Shown here: piece after piece, positions 1 to 8,191 of the stretch | Layout of the letters: each line of letters begins with the position of its first letter | Position numbering within the stretch: position 1 is the stretch's first letter | Assembly: GCF_016117655.1 (NCBI RefSeq) | Contig: NZ_CP064936.1 | Location: forward strand, 2,356,001 to 2,420,000 | Direction of reading: 5' to 3' | DNA: 64,000 bases | From: Treponema peruense | Lineage (GTDB): Bacteria; Spirochaetota; Spirochaetia; Treponematales; Treponemataceae | The notes under the pieces: model-generated | What the model was told of the DNA's origin: nothing | Database searches by the model: none | The model's input: only the letters and a program-made list of their open reading frames with translations | Made by a program: the position numbers and the translations under genes

Positions 1-280
1 CAGTAATATCTGTAGTAAGAGGTTCAATCACAGGAGGTTCAATCATTGCAACAACTCCCTGATGGTGAACGCTGCCGCAAAGTTTTTCCAGTTCTACAGG
101 ATCCTTTACTTTATTGTACGGTTTTTTTGCAGCCGCAAGTTTTTTACAAAGACCGCCAAAAAGAGGAGCACGTTCGTCTGTAAAATAAAGTCTCTGTATT
201 CTCTGCCAGTTGATTTTTTCAAGTGTTTTAACCGCAGCAAATCCGCAGACGGCAAGTTCGTTTTTAAGGGTATTCTTCAT
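1..280 (-). CDS. TrmH/SpoU-type RNA methyltransferase, N-terminal part (cut by window edge)
   Basis: The minus strand opens with ATG at 280 and stays open to the window edge (about 93 codons). The product begins MKNTLKNELAVCGFAAVKTL and contains YFTDERAPLF and SVHHQGVVAMIEPP. An AVCGFAAVK-like start followed by the HHQGVVA motif is typical of the N-terminal substrate-binding domain of SpoU/TrmH 2'-O-ribose methyltransferases; the SAM-binding knot would lie outside the window. It follows the AraC-type gene by 47 bases on the same strand. Which RNA it modifies cannot be told from this fragment. Confidence 0.75.
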   Translation of the reverse strand, partial: MKNTLKNELAVCGFAAVKTLEKINWQRIQRLYFTDERAPLFGGLCKKLAAAKKPYNKVKDPVELEKLCGSVHHQGVVAMIEPPVIEPLTTDIT

Positions 281-327
281 AAGAAGATTATATCCCAGCA
301 AAAATAAAAAGTCCATTACAATAAAAA

Positions 328-1017
328 TCAGTGGCGCTCTGCCAAAGGGGAATGTCCGTAAAAAGAAGAATACAGTCTGCTAAAGTAAGCCGCATCTGCA
401 ATTCCGCATTCACGAGAAACTTCAGAAACAGTCATTCCTGTTTTAACAAGAAGATTTCTTGCAGTAAAAAGCCTGAATTCATTCACGTAGTTCCACAAAG
501 AAATGCCCAGTTCCTTTTTGAAAATTCTTGAAAGGTAATCTTCGGCAACACCAAGTTGTGAAGCAATCATTTCGCGTGTAAGCGCTTTGGAAATATTTTT
601 GTTTATAAAAAGAACAGCATACTTAACGATAGCGCCTGTTCTTGCAGGAAGAATATTTTTCTTTGAAGAAAAGATTTTTTTTAATTCAGAATAAAATGCG
701 TCAGACAAAGCCACGCATGTGTTGCACAGAAGGACACGCGGAAAGCCGGCAATTCCTGCAAGGTTTGAAAAACTTTCAAAAGAGTCGGCTGCTACCAGAA
801 CAGGAACAAAAACCAGAAGTTCGTTGCGGCGTATTTCTGCAATGTCAACGTCACGCACATTTTCAAAAACAATCAGGTCTGGAACAAAACGCGGCAGAAG
901 GTTGTCCAAAAAACTTATTGAAGAAATAACTTCTGTAATATTTGCAGCCGCCCATTTTTTCAAAAGCCGCGAGTCAGAGCCTATAAAAATTATTTTGCGC
1001 GGTTTTTCTATCTGCAT
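328..1017 (-). CDS. AraC-family regulator with a receiver-like N-terminal domain
   Basis: About 229 residues from ATG 1017. The last 100 residues are a typical AraC/XylS double helix-turn-helix (LTREMIASQLGVAEDYLSR, then SEVSRECGIADAAYFSRLY). The first 110 residues (KIIFIGSDSRLLKKW onward) resemble a response-regulator fold but show no clear phospho-acceptor Asp pattern, so it may be a pseudo-receiver. Start 1017 is chosen because it overlaps the end of the HD-domain gene by only 10 bases; the in-frame ATG at 1077 would overlap by 70. Being last in the parA-parB-HD run suggests co-transcription. Targets unknown. Confidence 0.75.
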   Translation of the reverse strand: MQIEKPRKIIFIGSDSRLLKKWAAANITEVISSISFLDNLLPRFVPDLIVFENVRDVDIAEIRRNELLVFVPVLVAADSFESFSNLAGIAGFPRVLLCNTCVALSDAFYSELKKIFSSKKNILPARTGAIVKYAVLFINKNISKALTREMIASQLGVAEDYLSRIFKKELGISLWNYVNEFRLFTARNLLVKTGMTVSEVSRECGIADAAYFSRLYSSFYGHSPLAERH

Positions 1018-2114
1018 GACGCCCACCGTACACAGCCAAACTCTGTATCCCTGTAATTCAAAAATGCGTTTATGCAACAGGCGGCGTCTGCACTCAGTTC
1101 TGAAACACGCGCACAGGAACGGACGCCGTTAAGTTCAACAAGCGGGTCAACGTAACGCTTCTTTACATTTACATTCACACAGTAAAAATCTTCATTAACA
1201 GAAGGTTCTGTTTTAAAACGTTCAATCTTTGTCATCGAAGTAAATGTAAAAAAATATTTTGCAAAAGTTCCGGACGGATTTTTTTTTGCATAATCGCAGA
1301 ATATCTGCATCAGTTCACGTTCAGAAAAGGTATACAAATCTTTTTCGCAAACAATAGAATTTTCCACCGCACATGAAACAAGGTCTGCCATAAGCTGCAT
1401 TGCAACTTTATCTTCGTTATGCTGAAGAATCAGACTTATTGAACAGAAACGTTTTGTATAAAGAACAGCTTCGTGCAAGTCAGAAAAACCAAGTTCTGCA
1501 ATTCCGTTTTTGTCATAAAGAATTTTCACGGCAGAATAATTTTTTTTGATTTCTTCAAGCGTCCAGCTTTCATCCAAAGCCGCACCGCTCGGGTACATAT
1601 ACTCAAGACGGTCTGCACTAAGCGAAGGCATTTTATTGTCTGCAACTGAAAACCTGTGGTAGTCGTCAACATCAGCTGCAGTAAGACCGTCCTGTTCCAA
1701 AACCGCAGCCAAATCTTTGTCATCATGAATCATTGCTGCGTTAAGCGACTCCGTGCTTTCCTGCGTAAGTGCATCGCCGTTTCTAAAATCTGTTACATGA
1801 CTGAATGCCGGTGTCGAAACATCGTGAAGAAGAGCCGCAACCGTCTGTTTTTTGTCGTGCGTAAAATTCCAGACGATAAGAGCTGTTCCCACGGAATGAT
1901 CAAACCTTGAATAAAAAAATGAATTCTTAAAAAGAGGTGTCCAGTCAGTTCCACACAAAAGACCAATTCCGCGTAGCCTCTGCAAAACAGAAAGTGCTTC
2001 GTATTTTTTTAAAAAAGCGGGATATTCCAAGCAAAGAATTTTGTGGTATTCCTCTGCAAAGTCTTTATGTCCCGCAACCACAGTCCCGCAAGTTTTAAAA
2101 AATTCAGTTTGCAT
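1008..2114 (-). CDS. HD-domain phosphohydrolase
   Basis: About 368 residues from ATG 2114, which overlaps the end of parB by 11 bases; an upstream in-frame start (2168) would overlap further. SRFDHSVGTALIVW then AALLHDVSTPAFSHVTDF is the metal-binding HD signature (H...HD...D), as in dGTPase/SpoT/YfbR-like phosphohydrolases. Substrate unknown: nucleotide or (p)ppGpp-like ligands are typical of the superfamily. It sits between parB and an AraC-type regulator with overlaps on both sides, so all four are probably one transcript. No signal peptide or membrane segment. Confidence 0.75.
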   Translation of the reverse strand: MQTEFFKTCGTVVAGHKDFAEEYHKILCLEYPAFLKKYEALSVLQRLRGIGLLCGTDWTPLFKNSFFYSRFDHSVGTALIVWNFTHDKKQTVAALLHDVSTPAFSHVTDFRNGDALTQESTESLNAAMIHDDKDLAAVLEQDGLTAADVDDYHRFSVADNKMPSLSADRLEYMYPSGAALDESWTLEEIKKNYSAVKILYDKNGIAELGFSDLHEAVLYTKRFCSISLILQHNEDKVAMQLMADLVSCAVENSIVCEKDLYTFSERELMQIFCDYAKKNPSGTFAKYFFTFTSMTKIERFKTEPSVNEDFYCVNVNVKKRYVDPLVELNGVRSCARVSELSADAACCINAFLNYRDTEFGCVRWASCR

Positions 2115-3051
2115 CTCTGACAATAATATTGTAAATGCGATCCAAATCTTCGGCGCTAAAATAGTCAATCACAATAGAGCCTCTGTCAAAACTTCCCTTA
2201 AGCTGAACTTTTGTTCCAAGAGTTTCTATAAGTTTTTGTTCAAGAGCCACAAAGTTCGGGTCGCGCTTGTCTATGCCTTTTGAAGGATCGTCTTCTGCCG
2301 GCGGAACACGCTGCTGCTTTGTTTCTTTGGCAAGTGCTTCTGCCTGGCGAACAGAAAGTCCCTGTCCCACAATTTTTCCGAACAGAATGCGCTGTTCCGA
2401 AGAATTGTCTACGCTCAGAAGTGCGCGTGCATGACCTGCAGTAATTGTTTCGGTAACAAGAGCGTGCTGCATATCTTCGGGAAGTTTGAGCAGACGCAGA
2501 CAGTTTGCAACAGTGGAACGGTTTTTACCGACACGCCGCGCAACATCGTCCTGCGTATAATTGCCTATTTCCATAAGCTTGTAATATGCCTGCGCTTCTT
2601 CCACCGGGTTAAGGTCAGTGCGCTGGATATTTTCTATAAGTGCAACTTCAAGCTTGCGTACGTCCGAATACTGGCGCAACTGTACAGGAACACGGGAAAG
2701 CCCCGCAGCCCTTGCAGCCCTAGTGCGCCGTTCACCGGCAATAATATAGAAAGAACCGTCACCGGCATCTTCAATCATTATGGGCGAAAGAACACCTTCC
2801 TGGCGCACCGACTCAGTCAACTCACCAAGTTTGTCTTCGTCAAAATACTGGCGGGGCTGTCTTGGATTAGGCTTTAACAGAAATGGATTTACCCAGAGAG
2901 TTCCGTTTTCGTCGGCTTCTATTCCAGCAGGAAGTTTTTTATTATTTTCTACTGGTGCGGCTGTTACTGCAGAAGAAACAAAAGTGTCATCCTGTTCGGC
3001 TGAAGCATCTTCCATCAGCGCGCCAAGTCCTTTACCTAATCCCTTAGCCAC
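2104..3051 (-). CDS. parB: Chromosome partitioning protein ParB
   Basis: Product starts [15 protein letters not shown], the usual ParB N-terminus that stimulates ParA. Then come the ParB/Sulfiredoxin nuclease fold ([15 protein letters not shown]), the CTP-binding/arginine-patch motif [12 protein letters not shown], the parS-binding helix-turn-helix ([20 protein letters not shown]) and a C-terminal dimerisation region. The start is taken as GTG 3051, overlapping the parA stop by 8 bases, with GAGG upstream; a TTG two codons earlier (3057) is possible. ParB binds parS, spreads as a CTP clamp and works with ParA in origin segregation. I saw no canonical parS 16-mer in the window. Confidence 0.95.
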   Translation of the reverse strand: MAKGLGKGLGALMEDASAEQDDTFVSSAVTAAPVENNKKLPAGIEADENGTLWVNPFLLKPNPRQPRQYFDEDKLGELTESVRQEGVLSPIMIEDAGDGSFYIIAGERRTRAARAAGLSRVPVQLRQYSDVRKLEVALIENIQRTDLNPVEEAQAYYKLMEIGNYTQDDVARRVGKNRSTVANCLRLLKLPEDMQHALVTETITAGHARALLSVDNSSEQRILFGKIVGQGLSVRQAEALAKETKQQRVPPAEDDPSKGIDKRDPNFVALEQKLIETLGTKVQLKGSFDRGSIVIDYFSAEDLDRIYNIIVRDAN

Positions 3052-3799
3052 GTGCAATTACCTCTTCCGCAAGTTTCTGATAACTTTTGGCACCAACACA
3101 ATTCGGGTCGTAAAGACAAATTGGTTCCCCGTGTGACGGAGCTTCTGAAAGTCTTACGTTTCTTGGAATTATTGTGTTAAAGACAACATCCTTAAAATAA
3201 CTTTTTACCTGCATTACAACATCCTGTGCAAGACGGGTACGGCTGTCATACATGGTAAAAAATATTCCGCCTATGACAAGATTTTTGTTTATATTTTCCT
3301 GAACTTTTTTTACAGTCTGAAGAAGTAGCGTAATTCCTTCAAGGGCAAAATATTCGCACTGCATGGGAACAAGAATCGCATCGGCTGCCGCAAGTCCGTT
3401 AAGCGTAAGTATTCCAAGGGAAGGCGGGCAGTCAATCAGAATATAATCGTATTTGTCGCGGACGGGCGCAAGTGCATTTTTAAGAAAGAATTCACGGTTT
3501 TCCTGGTCAACAAGTTCTATTGCCGCTCCGGAAAGATCTATTGAAGCACTTATTGTATCAAGATTTTTTACAGCAGTGTGCTTTATTGTCTCTTCGGGAG
3601 TCGACTGCCCTGCAAGAAGTTCGTAAATAGTCGGCTTTTTTTTGCTGACTCCTACTCCGCTGGACATATTTCCCTGACTGTCAAAGTCCACAAGAAGCAC
3701 TTTTTTATCTGACAAGGCTATGTAAGCGCCTATATTGATGGCAGACGTAGTCTTACCGACACCGCCCTTTTGGTTTACAAAAACAAATACCTTTCCCAT
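3044..3799 (-). CDS. parA: Chromosome partitioning ATPase ParA/Soj
   Basis: About 251 residues, a standard length for chromosomal ParA. Deviant Walker A KGGVGKTTSAINIG near the N-terminus, Walker A' YDYILIDCPPSLGILTLN, and the LVPMQCEYFALEG motif. ATP-dependent DNA-binding partner of ParB. The start is ambiguous: ATG 3799 (MGKVFVFVNQKGG) matches the family's usual N-terminus and is used; ATG 3817 adds six residues. Neither has a Shine-Dalgarno. First gene of the parA-parB-HD-AraC run and divergent from the hybrid kinase. Confidence 0.95.
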   Translation of the reverse strand: MGKVFVFVNQKGGVGKTTSAINIGAYIALSDKKVLLVDFDSQGNMSSGVGVSKKKPTIYELLAGQSTPEETIKHTAVKNLDTISASIDLSGAAIELVDQENREFFLKNALAPVRDKYDYILIDCPPSLGILTLNGLAAADAILVPMQCEYFALEGITLLLQTVKKVQENINKNLVIGGIFFTMYDSRTRLAQDVVMQVKSYFKDVVFNTIIPRNVRLSEAPSHGEPICLYDPNCVGAKSYQKLAEEVIARG

Positions 3800-3898
3800 G
3801 ACTGTATATTGTATCATTTTTTTTTATATAAGTATAGGGCACTTGACAAAGCTCGTTTATAGAAAAAAATAGTGAAAAATCTGCATAATCATGGTAAA

Positions 3899-6121
3899 AT
3901 GGGAAAAGGGAATTACACTATTTTGGCAAGGATTATTTCAACCGTACTTTACACAGTAGGACTGCTGACTCTTATTCAGGGCTGTCGCATGTTCCGCAAA
4001 GAAATCCGCAACAGACAATGCCGGCTCTACGGAATATGCGCTTTTTTCAGTGCACTCTGGAGTTTTTCCTTTGCCCTTATGTGGAACAGCACAAATCCTG
4101 AACATGCAAGAATTTTCCGCGCTGCCGGAATGATTGGTGTGTTCCTGCTGTTTGTATTTATCACCACCTTTATGACGCATTACCTTACTTCGCACAAAGC
4201 GTTCAAAAATTATACCAGAGTGGTAACTTTTGTAGGATGCGCACTGTGGCCTTTTATAATCGGTCCCAACAGCGTCACTTATTTTTCTACAAAAGCCGGA
4301 ATGTCCTACACCTTTATTCCAAACATATTCAATACGCTGTACAATATTTTCTGCGCACTCATCGGACTGAACTTTTTTATTCTGCTTATTTTAATGCGTA
4401 TGCAGGCAGGAAGAAAAAGACTGCGCATTGTTGCAGGAAAACTGGCAATCTGCTGCATCGTCATTATGATAGGAATGATTTTTGACACACTGCTTCCTGT
4501 CTTTGGATTCACGGCAATTCCGACCAGCACCTTTACGCAGGGAATAGGCGTTTTAATGGTAGCCAGTGTTCTTAAATTCCAGCTTGCATCTGAAATAAAC
4601 ATAGAAAATATTTCAAAATACGTTTCCAATTCAGTAAGCACGCCGATTCTTTTCTTCGATGAAAAAGAATATCTTTCCATGGAAAACACCGGTGCGCGTG
4701 AATTCTTCGGAATGATAGAAGACGATTTAAAGCAGAGCAGACTGTGGGAACTTTTTTCACTGCCCGTCGACTGTCTTACATTCAAAGGCGATAAAAGCAT
4801 ACGTGAAGCAGAATGCAAAATAAACAACCGTTACTGTTCAATTGAAATAAACAGAATCACTGATGAATACGGCGACACCAGCTGCTACATTGTAATCATC
4901 AACGACCTGACCGAAAAACGCGACTACATCGTAAGGCTTCAGGAATCTGAACGCAAGGCAGAAAGTGCAAACATAGCAAAATCAAATTTTCTTGCAAGAA
5001 TGAGCCACGAAATAAGAACTCCGGTTAACGGAATAATCGGAATGAACGAAATAATTCTTCGCGACAGCACTGATGAAAAAACGCTCGAATCTGCAAGAAT
5101 GGTCGCTGTATCTGCACACAATCTGGTTGAACTCATAAACGATATTCTTGACATTTCAAAACTCGAAGCAAACCGCATAATGCTCAACAATGACGTTTAC
5201 CAGCTGCCCGATTTGTTAAAGGAAATAAAAGCTGTTGCCGAAGTAAGGACACGCACAAAAAAAATTGAATTCAAAATCTGCATAGAAAATAAAGTACCTG
5301 TTGAACTTGACGGAGATGAAAAAAAGATGCGTCAGGTTCTCATGAATCTTGTAGGCAACGCAATAAAATACACACATCAGGGTTCTGTAACGGTAAGCGT
5401 GGGTTCGGTTTATGCAAACGGTGAATTCTTTCTGCGCATAAGCGTAAAGGACACAGGAATTGGAATAAAGAGCGAATACACCGACAAAATTTTCAAAGCC
5501 TTCGAACGCGGTGAAGGAGCAGAAAACAGCGGAATAGAAGGAACAGGACTGGGACTTTATATTGTCAAAAACATGCTCAAAATCATGAACGGAACAATCA
5601 GCGTAAAAAGCGAGATCGGTAAAGGAAGTGACTTCTGCATTGAAGTTCCGCAAAAACCAATCGGCAGCACAACATTTACTTCACTCGAAACTGCACCGCG
5701 AAAGTCAGACAAAGAGCTTCCCAAAATAAACATTCATATTCCTGACAAACGCATTCTGGTCGTAGACGATAACGAAATAAACAGATTCGTTGCAGCAGAA
5801 CTTTTATCCTATACCGCGGCAACCATAGAAACTGCAGCAAGCGGAAGAGAATGTCTTGAAATGGTAAAGCGCAACAGATACGATTTTATTATGCTTGACC
5901 ACATCATGCCTGAAATGGACGGAATACAGGTTCTGCAAAAACTCAAAACCATGGAAGGCAATATGAGTTCAAAAGCAGTTGTAATTATTCTTACGGCAAA
6001 TGCAATTCAGGGTGCAAGGGAAGATTATCTTTCAAAAGGATTCGATGACTATCTGTCAAAACCGATTGATATTGTTCAGATAGAAAATGTCCTTAAAAAA
6101 TACTGCGCTTCGTCAAATTGA
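3899..6121 (+). CDS. Hybrid sensor histidine kinase with multi-TM sensor and receiver domain
   Basis: About 740 residues. The first 220 carry seven or eight hydrophobic segments, like the 7TM-type sensor region of some histidine kinases. A PAS-like region follows (around 230-340), then the HisKA phospho-acceptor SNFLARMSHEIRTPVNG, HATPase boxes (NLVGNAIKYT, DTGIGI, GTGLGLYIV) and a C-terminal receiver (RILVVDDNEINRFVAAELL; phospho-Asp in MLDHIMPEMDG; ILTAN). No phosphotransfer or DNA-binding domain is attached, so a separate Hpt/output is expected. The start is uncertain: GTG 3872 is in frame, but a TTGACA at 3843-3848 followed 17 bases later by AAAATA would place transcription start near 3878, favouring ATG 3899. 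Confidence 0.85.
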   Translation: MGKGNYTILARIISTVLYTVGLLTLIQGCRMFRKEIRNRQCRLYGICAFFSALWSFSFALMWNSTNPEHARIFRAAGMIGVFLLFVFITTFMTHYLTSHKAFKNYTRVVTFVGCALWPFIIGPNSVTYFSTKAGMSYTFIPNIFNTLYNIFCALIGLNFFILLILMRMQAGRKRLRIVAGKLAICCIVIMIGMIFDTLLPVFGFTAIPTSTFTQGIGVLMVASVLKFQLASEINIENISKYVSNSVSTPILFFDEKEYLSMENTGAREFFGMIEDDLKQSRLWELFSLPVDCLTFKGDKSIREAECKINNRYCSIEINRITDEYGDTSCYIVIINDLTEKRDYIVRLQESERKAESANIAKSNFLARMSHEIRTPVNGIIGMNEIILRDSTDEKTLESARMVAVSAHNLVELINDILDISKLEANRIMLNNDVYQLPDLLKEIKAVAEVRTRTKKIEFKICIENKVPVELDGDEKKMRQVLMNLVGNAIKYTHQGSVTVSVGSVYANGEFFLRISVKDTGIGIKSEYTDKIFKAFERGEGAENSGIEGTGLGLYIVKNMLKIMNGTISVKSEIGKGSDFCIEVPQKPIGSTTFTSLETAPRKSDKELPKINIHIPDKRILVVDDNEINRFVAAELLSYTAATIETAASGRECLEMVKRNRYDFIMLDHIMPEMDGIQVLQKLKTMEGNMSSKAVVIILTANAIQGAREDYLSKGFDDYLSKPIDIVQIENVLKKYCASSN

Positions 6122-6146
6122 TTTTTTTCTTTAAGCGGAATATACT
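6118..6146 (+). promoter_or_regulatory. Promoter predicted to give a leaderless mRNA (SAM methyltransferase gene)
   Basis: TTGATT at 6118-6123, 17-base spacer, TATACT at 6141-6146. The -10 ends 6 bases before ATG 6153, so the usual start point (7 bases past the -10) is the A of the ATG. The -35 overlaps the kinase stop codon. No Shine-Dalgarno is present. Confidence 0.65.
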
Positions 6147-6152
6147 TTGCGC

Positions 6153-7367
6153 ATGATTTTAACTGCAACTTTTTCCAAACCTGCAAAAAACTGCGCAAAG
6201 CTTCTTGGCCGCGATTACATAAGAATACGTTTCTGGCGTTCAACACGTTCTGCCCTCAAACCGAATGCCCAGTACGATGCTGAATTTTTTACAGCAAAAC
6301 AGTCATTCAGAAAAACACTAAGCACCGTTGAATTCGAAGAGTTCGTAAAGACACATGCAGGAACGACTTTCAAAAACGTAACGCAAAAAACAGAAACAGA
6401 AGAAATCACAATTCTTTCAAACAGACACGGCGAAATAAAAACTTTGCGCAAACCGCTCAAAGACAATTCTTTTCAAAACAAGTCCGTGCTTTCAGAAAAC
6501 CGCAAAAAAAATTATATAATCAAAGAAGACATTCCTGTTGCGTTTCTTGTACGACTTGGTGTAATGAACACAGACGGAAAAGTCCTCGCACAGAAGTACG
6601 ACAAATTCCGCCAGATAAACCGCTTTCTTGAATTCATAGATGACATTATTGACAGCGTAACTTCACTCTGCACCGACGGCACTTTTACAAAAGAACGGCC
6701 GCTTCACATTGCAGACTTCGGCTGCGGAAAATCTTACCTTACTTTTGCCGTATACCACTTTCTTACAGAGATAAAAAAAATTCCTGTAGAAATCACAGGC
6801 CTTGATTTAAAGGAAGATGTTATTACTGACTGCCAGAAACTTGCACGCGACTGCGGTTACAGCGGCCTTAATTTTTATGTCGGTGACGTTGCAAGTTTTA
6901 CATACACGCACGAACCAGACATGCTCATTACACTTCATGCATGTGACACAGCAACAGACTATGCAATAAGCTACGCGGTCAGTCACGGAGCAAAAGCAAT
7001 ACTTTCTGTTCCATGCTGTCAGCACGAAATAAACACACAGCTCGACACAAAAGCAAAGTGTATTCCGCCGCAAAGTCCGCTTGCTTCCCTTTCACGCTAC
7101 GGAATAATCCGCGAAAGAATGGCCGCACTTGCAACAGATGCCATACGCGCCGAACTTCTTGAACAGAAAGGCTATAATGTACAGGTAATGGAATTCATTG
7201 ACGCAGCGCATACACCAAAAAATCTTCTGATAAGAGCCGTAAAAAAAACGCGGGCAGCAGACAGTTCACAAACAGAACAGTCACGTACCCGCGTTAATTC
7301 GCTTCTTTCAGAAATGAAAGTTTCGCAAACACTCAACAATATTTTTACAAAATGTACTTCTCAATAA
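6153..7367 (+). CDS. Class I SAM-dependent methyltransferase (RNA-type, substrate unknown)
   Basis: About 404 residues. The N-terminal 170 residues are poorly conserved; the Rossmann methyltransferase domain begins LHIADFGCGKSYLTFAVYHF (motif I), with ITGLDLKEDVITDC (motif II) and DMLITLHACDTATDYAI (motif IV-like). SVPCCQHEI with its paired cysteines is typical of a conserved bacterial and eukaryotic methyltransferase family of the METTL25/Methyltransf_32 type. ATG 6153 is preferred over TTG 6147 because the promoter's -10 sits 6 bases upstream. The 3' end overlaps the end of the convergent HAD gene by 23 bases. RNA as substrate is an inference. Confidence 0.75.
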   Translation: MILTATFSKPAKNCAKLLGRDYIRIRFWRSTRSALKPNAQYDAEFFTAKQSFRKTLSTVEFEEFVKTHAGTTFKNVTQKTETEEITILSNRHGEIKTLRKPLKDNSFQNKSVLSENRKKNYIIKEDIPVAFLVRLGVMNTDGKVLAQKYDKFRQINRFLEFIDDIIDSVTSLCTDGTFTKERPLHIADFGCGKSYLTFAVYHFLTEIKKIPVEITGLDLKEDVITDCQKLARDCGYSGLNFYVGDVASFTYTHEPDMLITLHACDTATDYAISYAVSHGAKAILSVPCCQHEINTQLDTKAKCIPPQSPLASLSRYGIIRERMAALATDAIRAELLEQKGYNVQVMEFIDAAHTPKNLLIRAVKKTRAADSSQTEQSRTRVNSLLSEMKVSQTLNNIFTKCTSQ

Positions 7368-8184
7368 AGTCGCCCACACCGCTTTCGTCATTGGTTTTGT
7401 CAGTGACAAAGGCGGCGATTTTTTTCATCTGCTCAAGACCATTCTTCATGACAACACCATAACCGCACTCACGGATCATGTTTTCATCATTCATGCTGTC
7501 ACCGAAACCCATCGTACATTCAACAGGAATATCCAGGCGTGAAGCAAGCCATTTAATTGCCTCACCTTTTCCGCAGTTCGGAGGAAGCACTTCAAGAAAG
7601 TACGGCTTGCTTGTAAAAATTACAGCACTTTCACCGAACATAGACTTGAGTTTTTCCTGCAGTGGCACAAGCTGTTCAGGCTCTCCGGGAATGAGCATTT
7701 TTGGGAACGGCTTTGACGAAAGAAATTCACGGTAGTTTTCCACCACTTTTCCCTTAAGTCCGCAAAGGTCAACATCAAGCCTTGTCCACTTTGTTTCTTC
7801 GCGGTAAAAAATTGTGTCAGGAGAATAAACTTCGCTCCTGAAGCCGGCCTTTTCTGCCTCTTCATCTGCACGAAGCAAAACGTCGGCCTCTACACTCCTG
7901 CAGTAAATCTGCTCGCGTACATGAAGGTCAAACACACTGCATCCGTTTATTGCAATAAGATAGCGGCCGGCCTGTGTTCCGGCTATGTCAAGACGGCGCA
8001 CATACGGTAAAATTCCGTCTTCTGCCCTTCCCGAACACAAGACAACGTATATTCCGCGGCGGGCACATTCTTTGAGTACAGCAACATTTTTGTCACTTAT
8101 CTTTCTCTGTGAATCCAAAAGCGTGTCGTCAAGATCAAGCGCAATAAGTCTCACATCAAGTTTTTTCTGTTCTAGTCCGCTCAT
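7345..8184 (-). CDS. Cof-type HAD phosphatase
   Basis: About 279 residues. HAD motif I LIALDLDDTLLDSQ with the nucleophilic Asp, motif II CSGR, C2-type cap, and motif IV GFGDSMNDENMI. Length and layout match the Cof/YidA sugar-phosphate or FMN phosphatase subfamily (subclass IIB). Start ATG 8184 has AGGA upstream and lies 7 bases after ettA; longer in-frame starts would run into ettA. Likely transcribed with ettA. Substrate unknown. Confidence 0.88.
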   Translation of the reverse strand: MSGLEQKKLDVRLIALDLDDTLLDSQRKISDKNVAVLKECARRGIYVVLCSGRAEDGILPYVRRLDIAGTQAGRYLIAINGCSVFDLHVREQIYCRSVEADVLLRADEEAEKAGFRSEVYSPDTIFYREETKWTRLDVDLCGLKGKVVENYREFLSSKPFPKMLIPGEPEQLVPLQEKLKSMFGESAVIFTSKPYFLEVLPPNCGKGEAIKWLASRLDIPVECTMGFGDSMNDENMIRECGYGVVMKNGLEQMKKIAAFVTDKTNDESGVGDFIEKYIL

Positions 8185-8191
8185 TTTTTTC

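Noticed and set aside
62-307. Plus-strand 81-codon frame at the left edge
   Set aside because: It is antisense to the TrmH-type gene fragment, whose product has recognisable family motifs.
3872-3898. GTG 3872 as start of the hybrid kinase
   Set aside because: It lies at or upstream of the predicted transcription start; kept only as an alternative.
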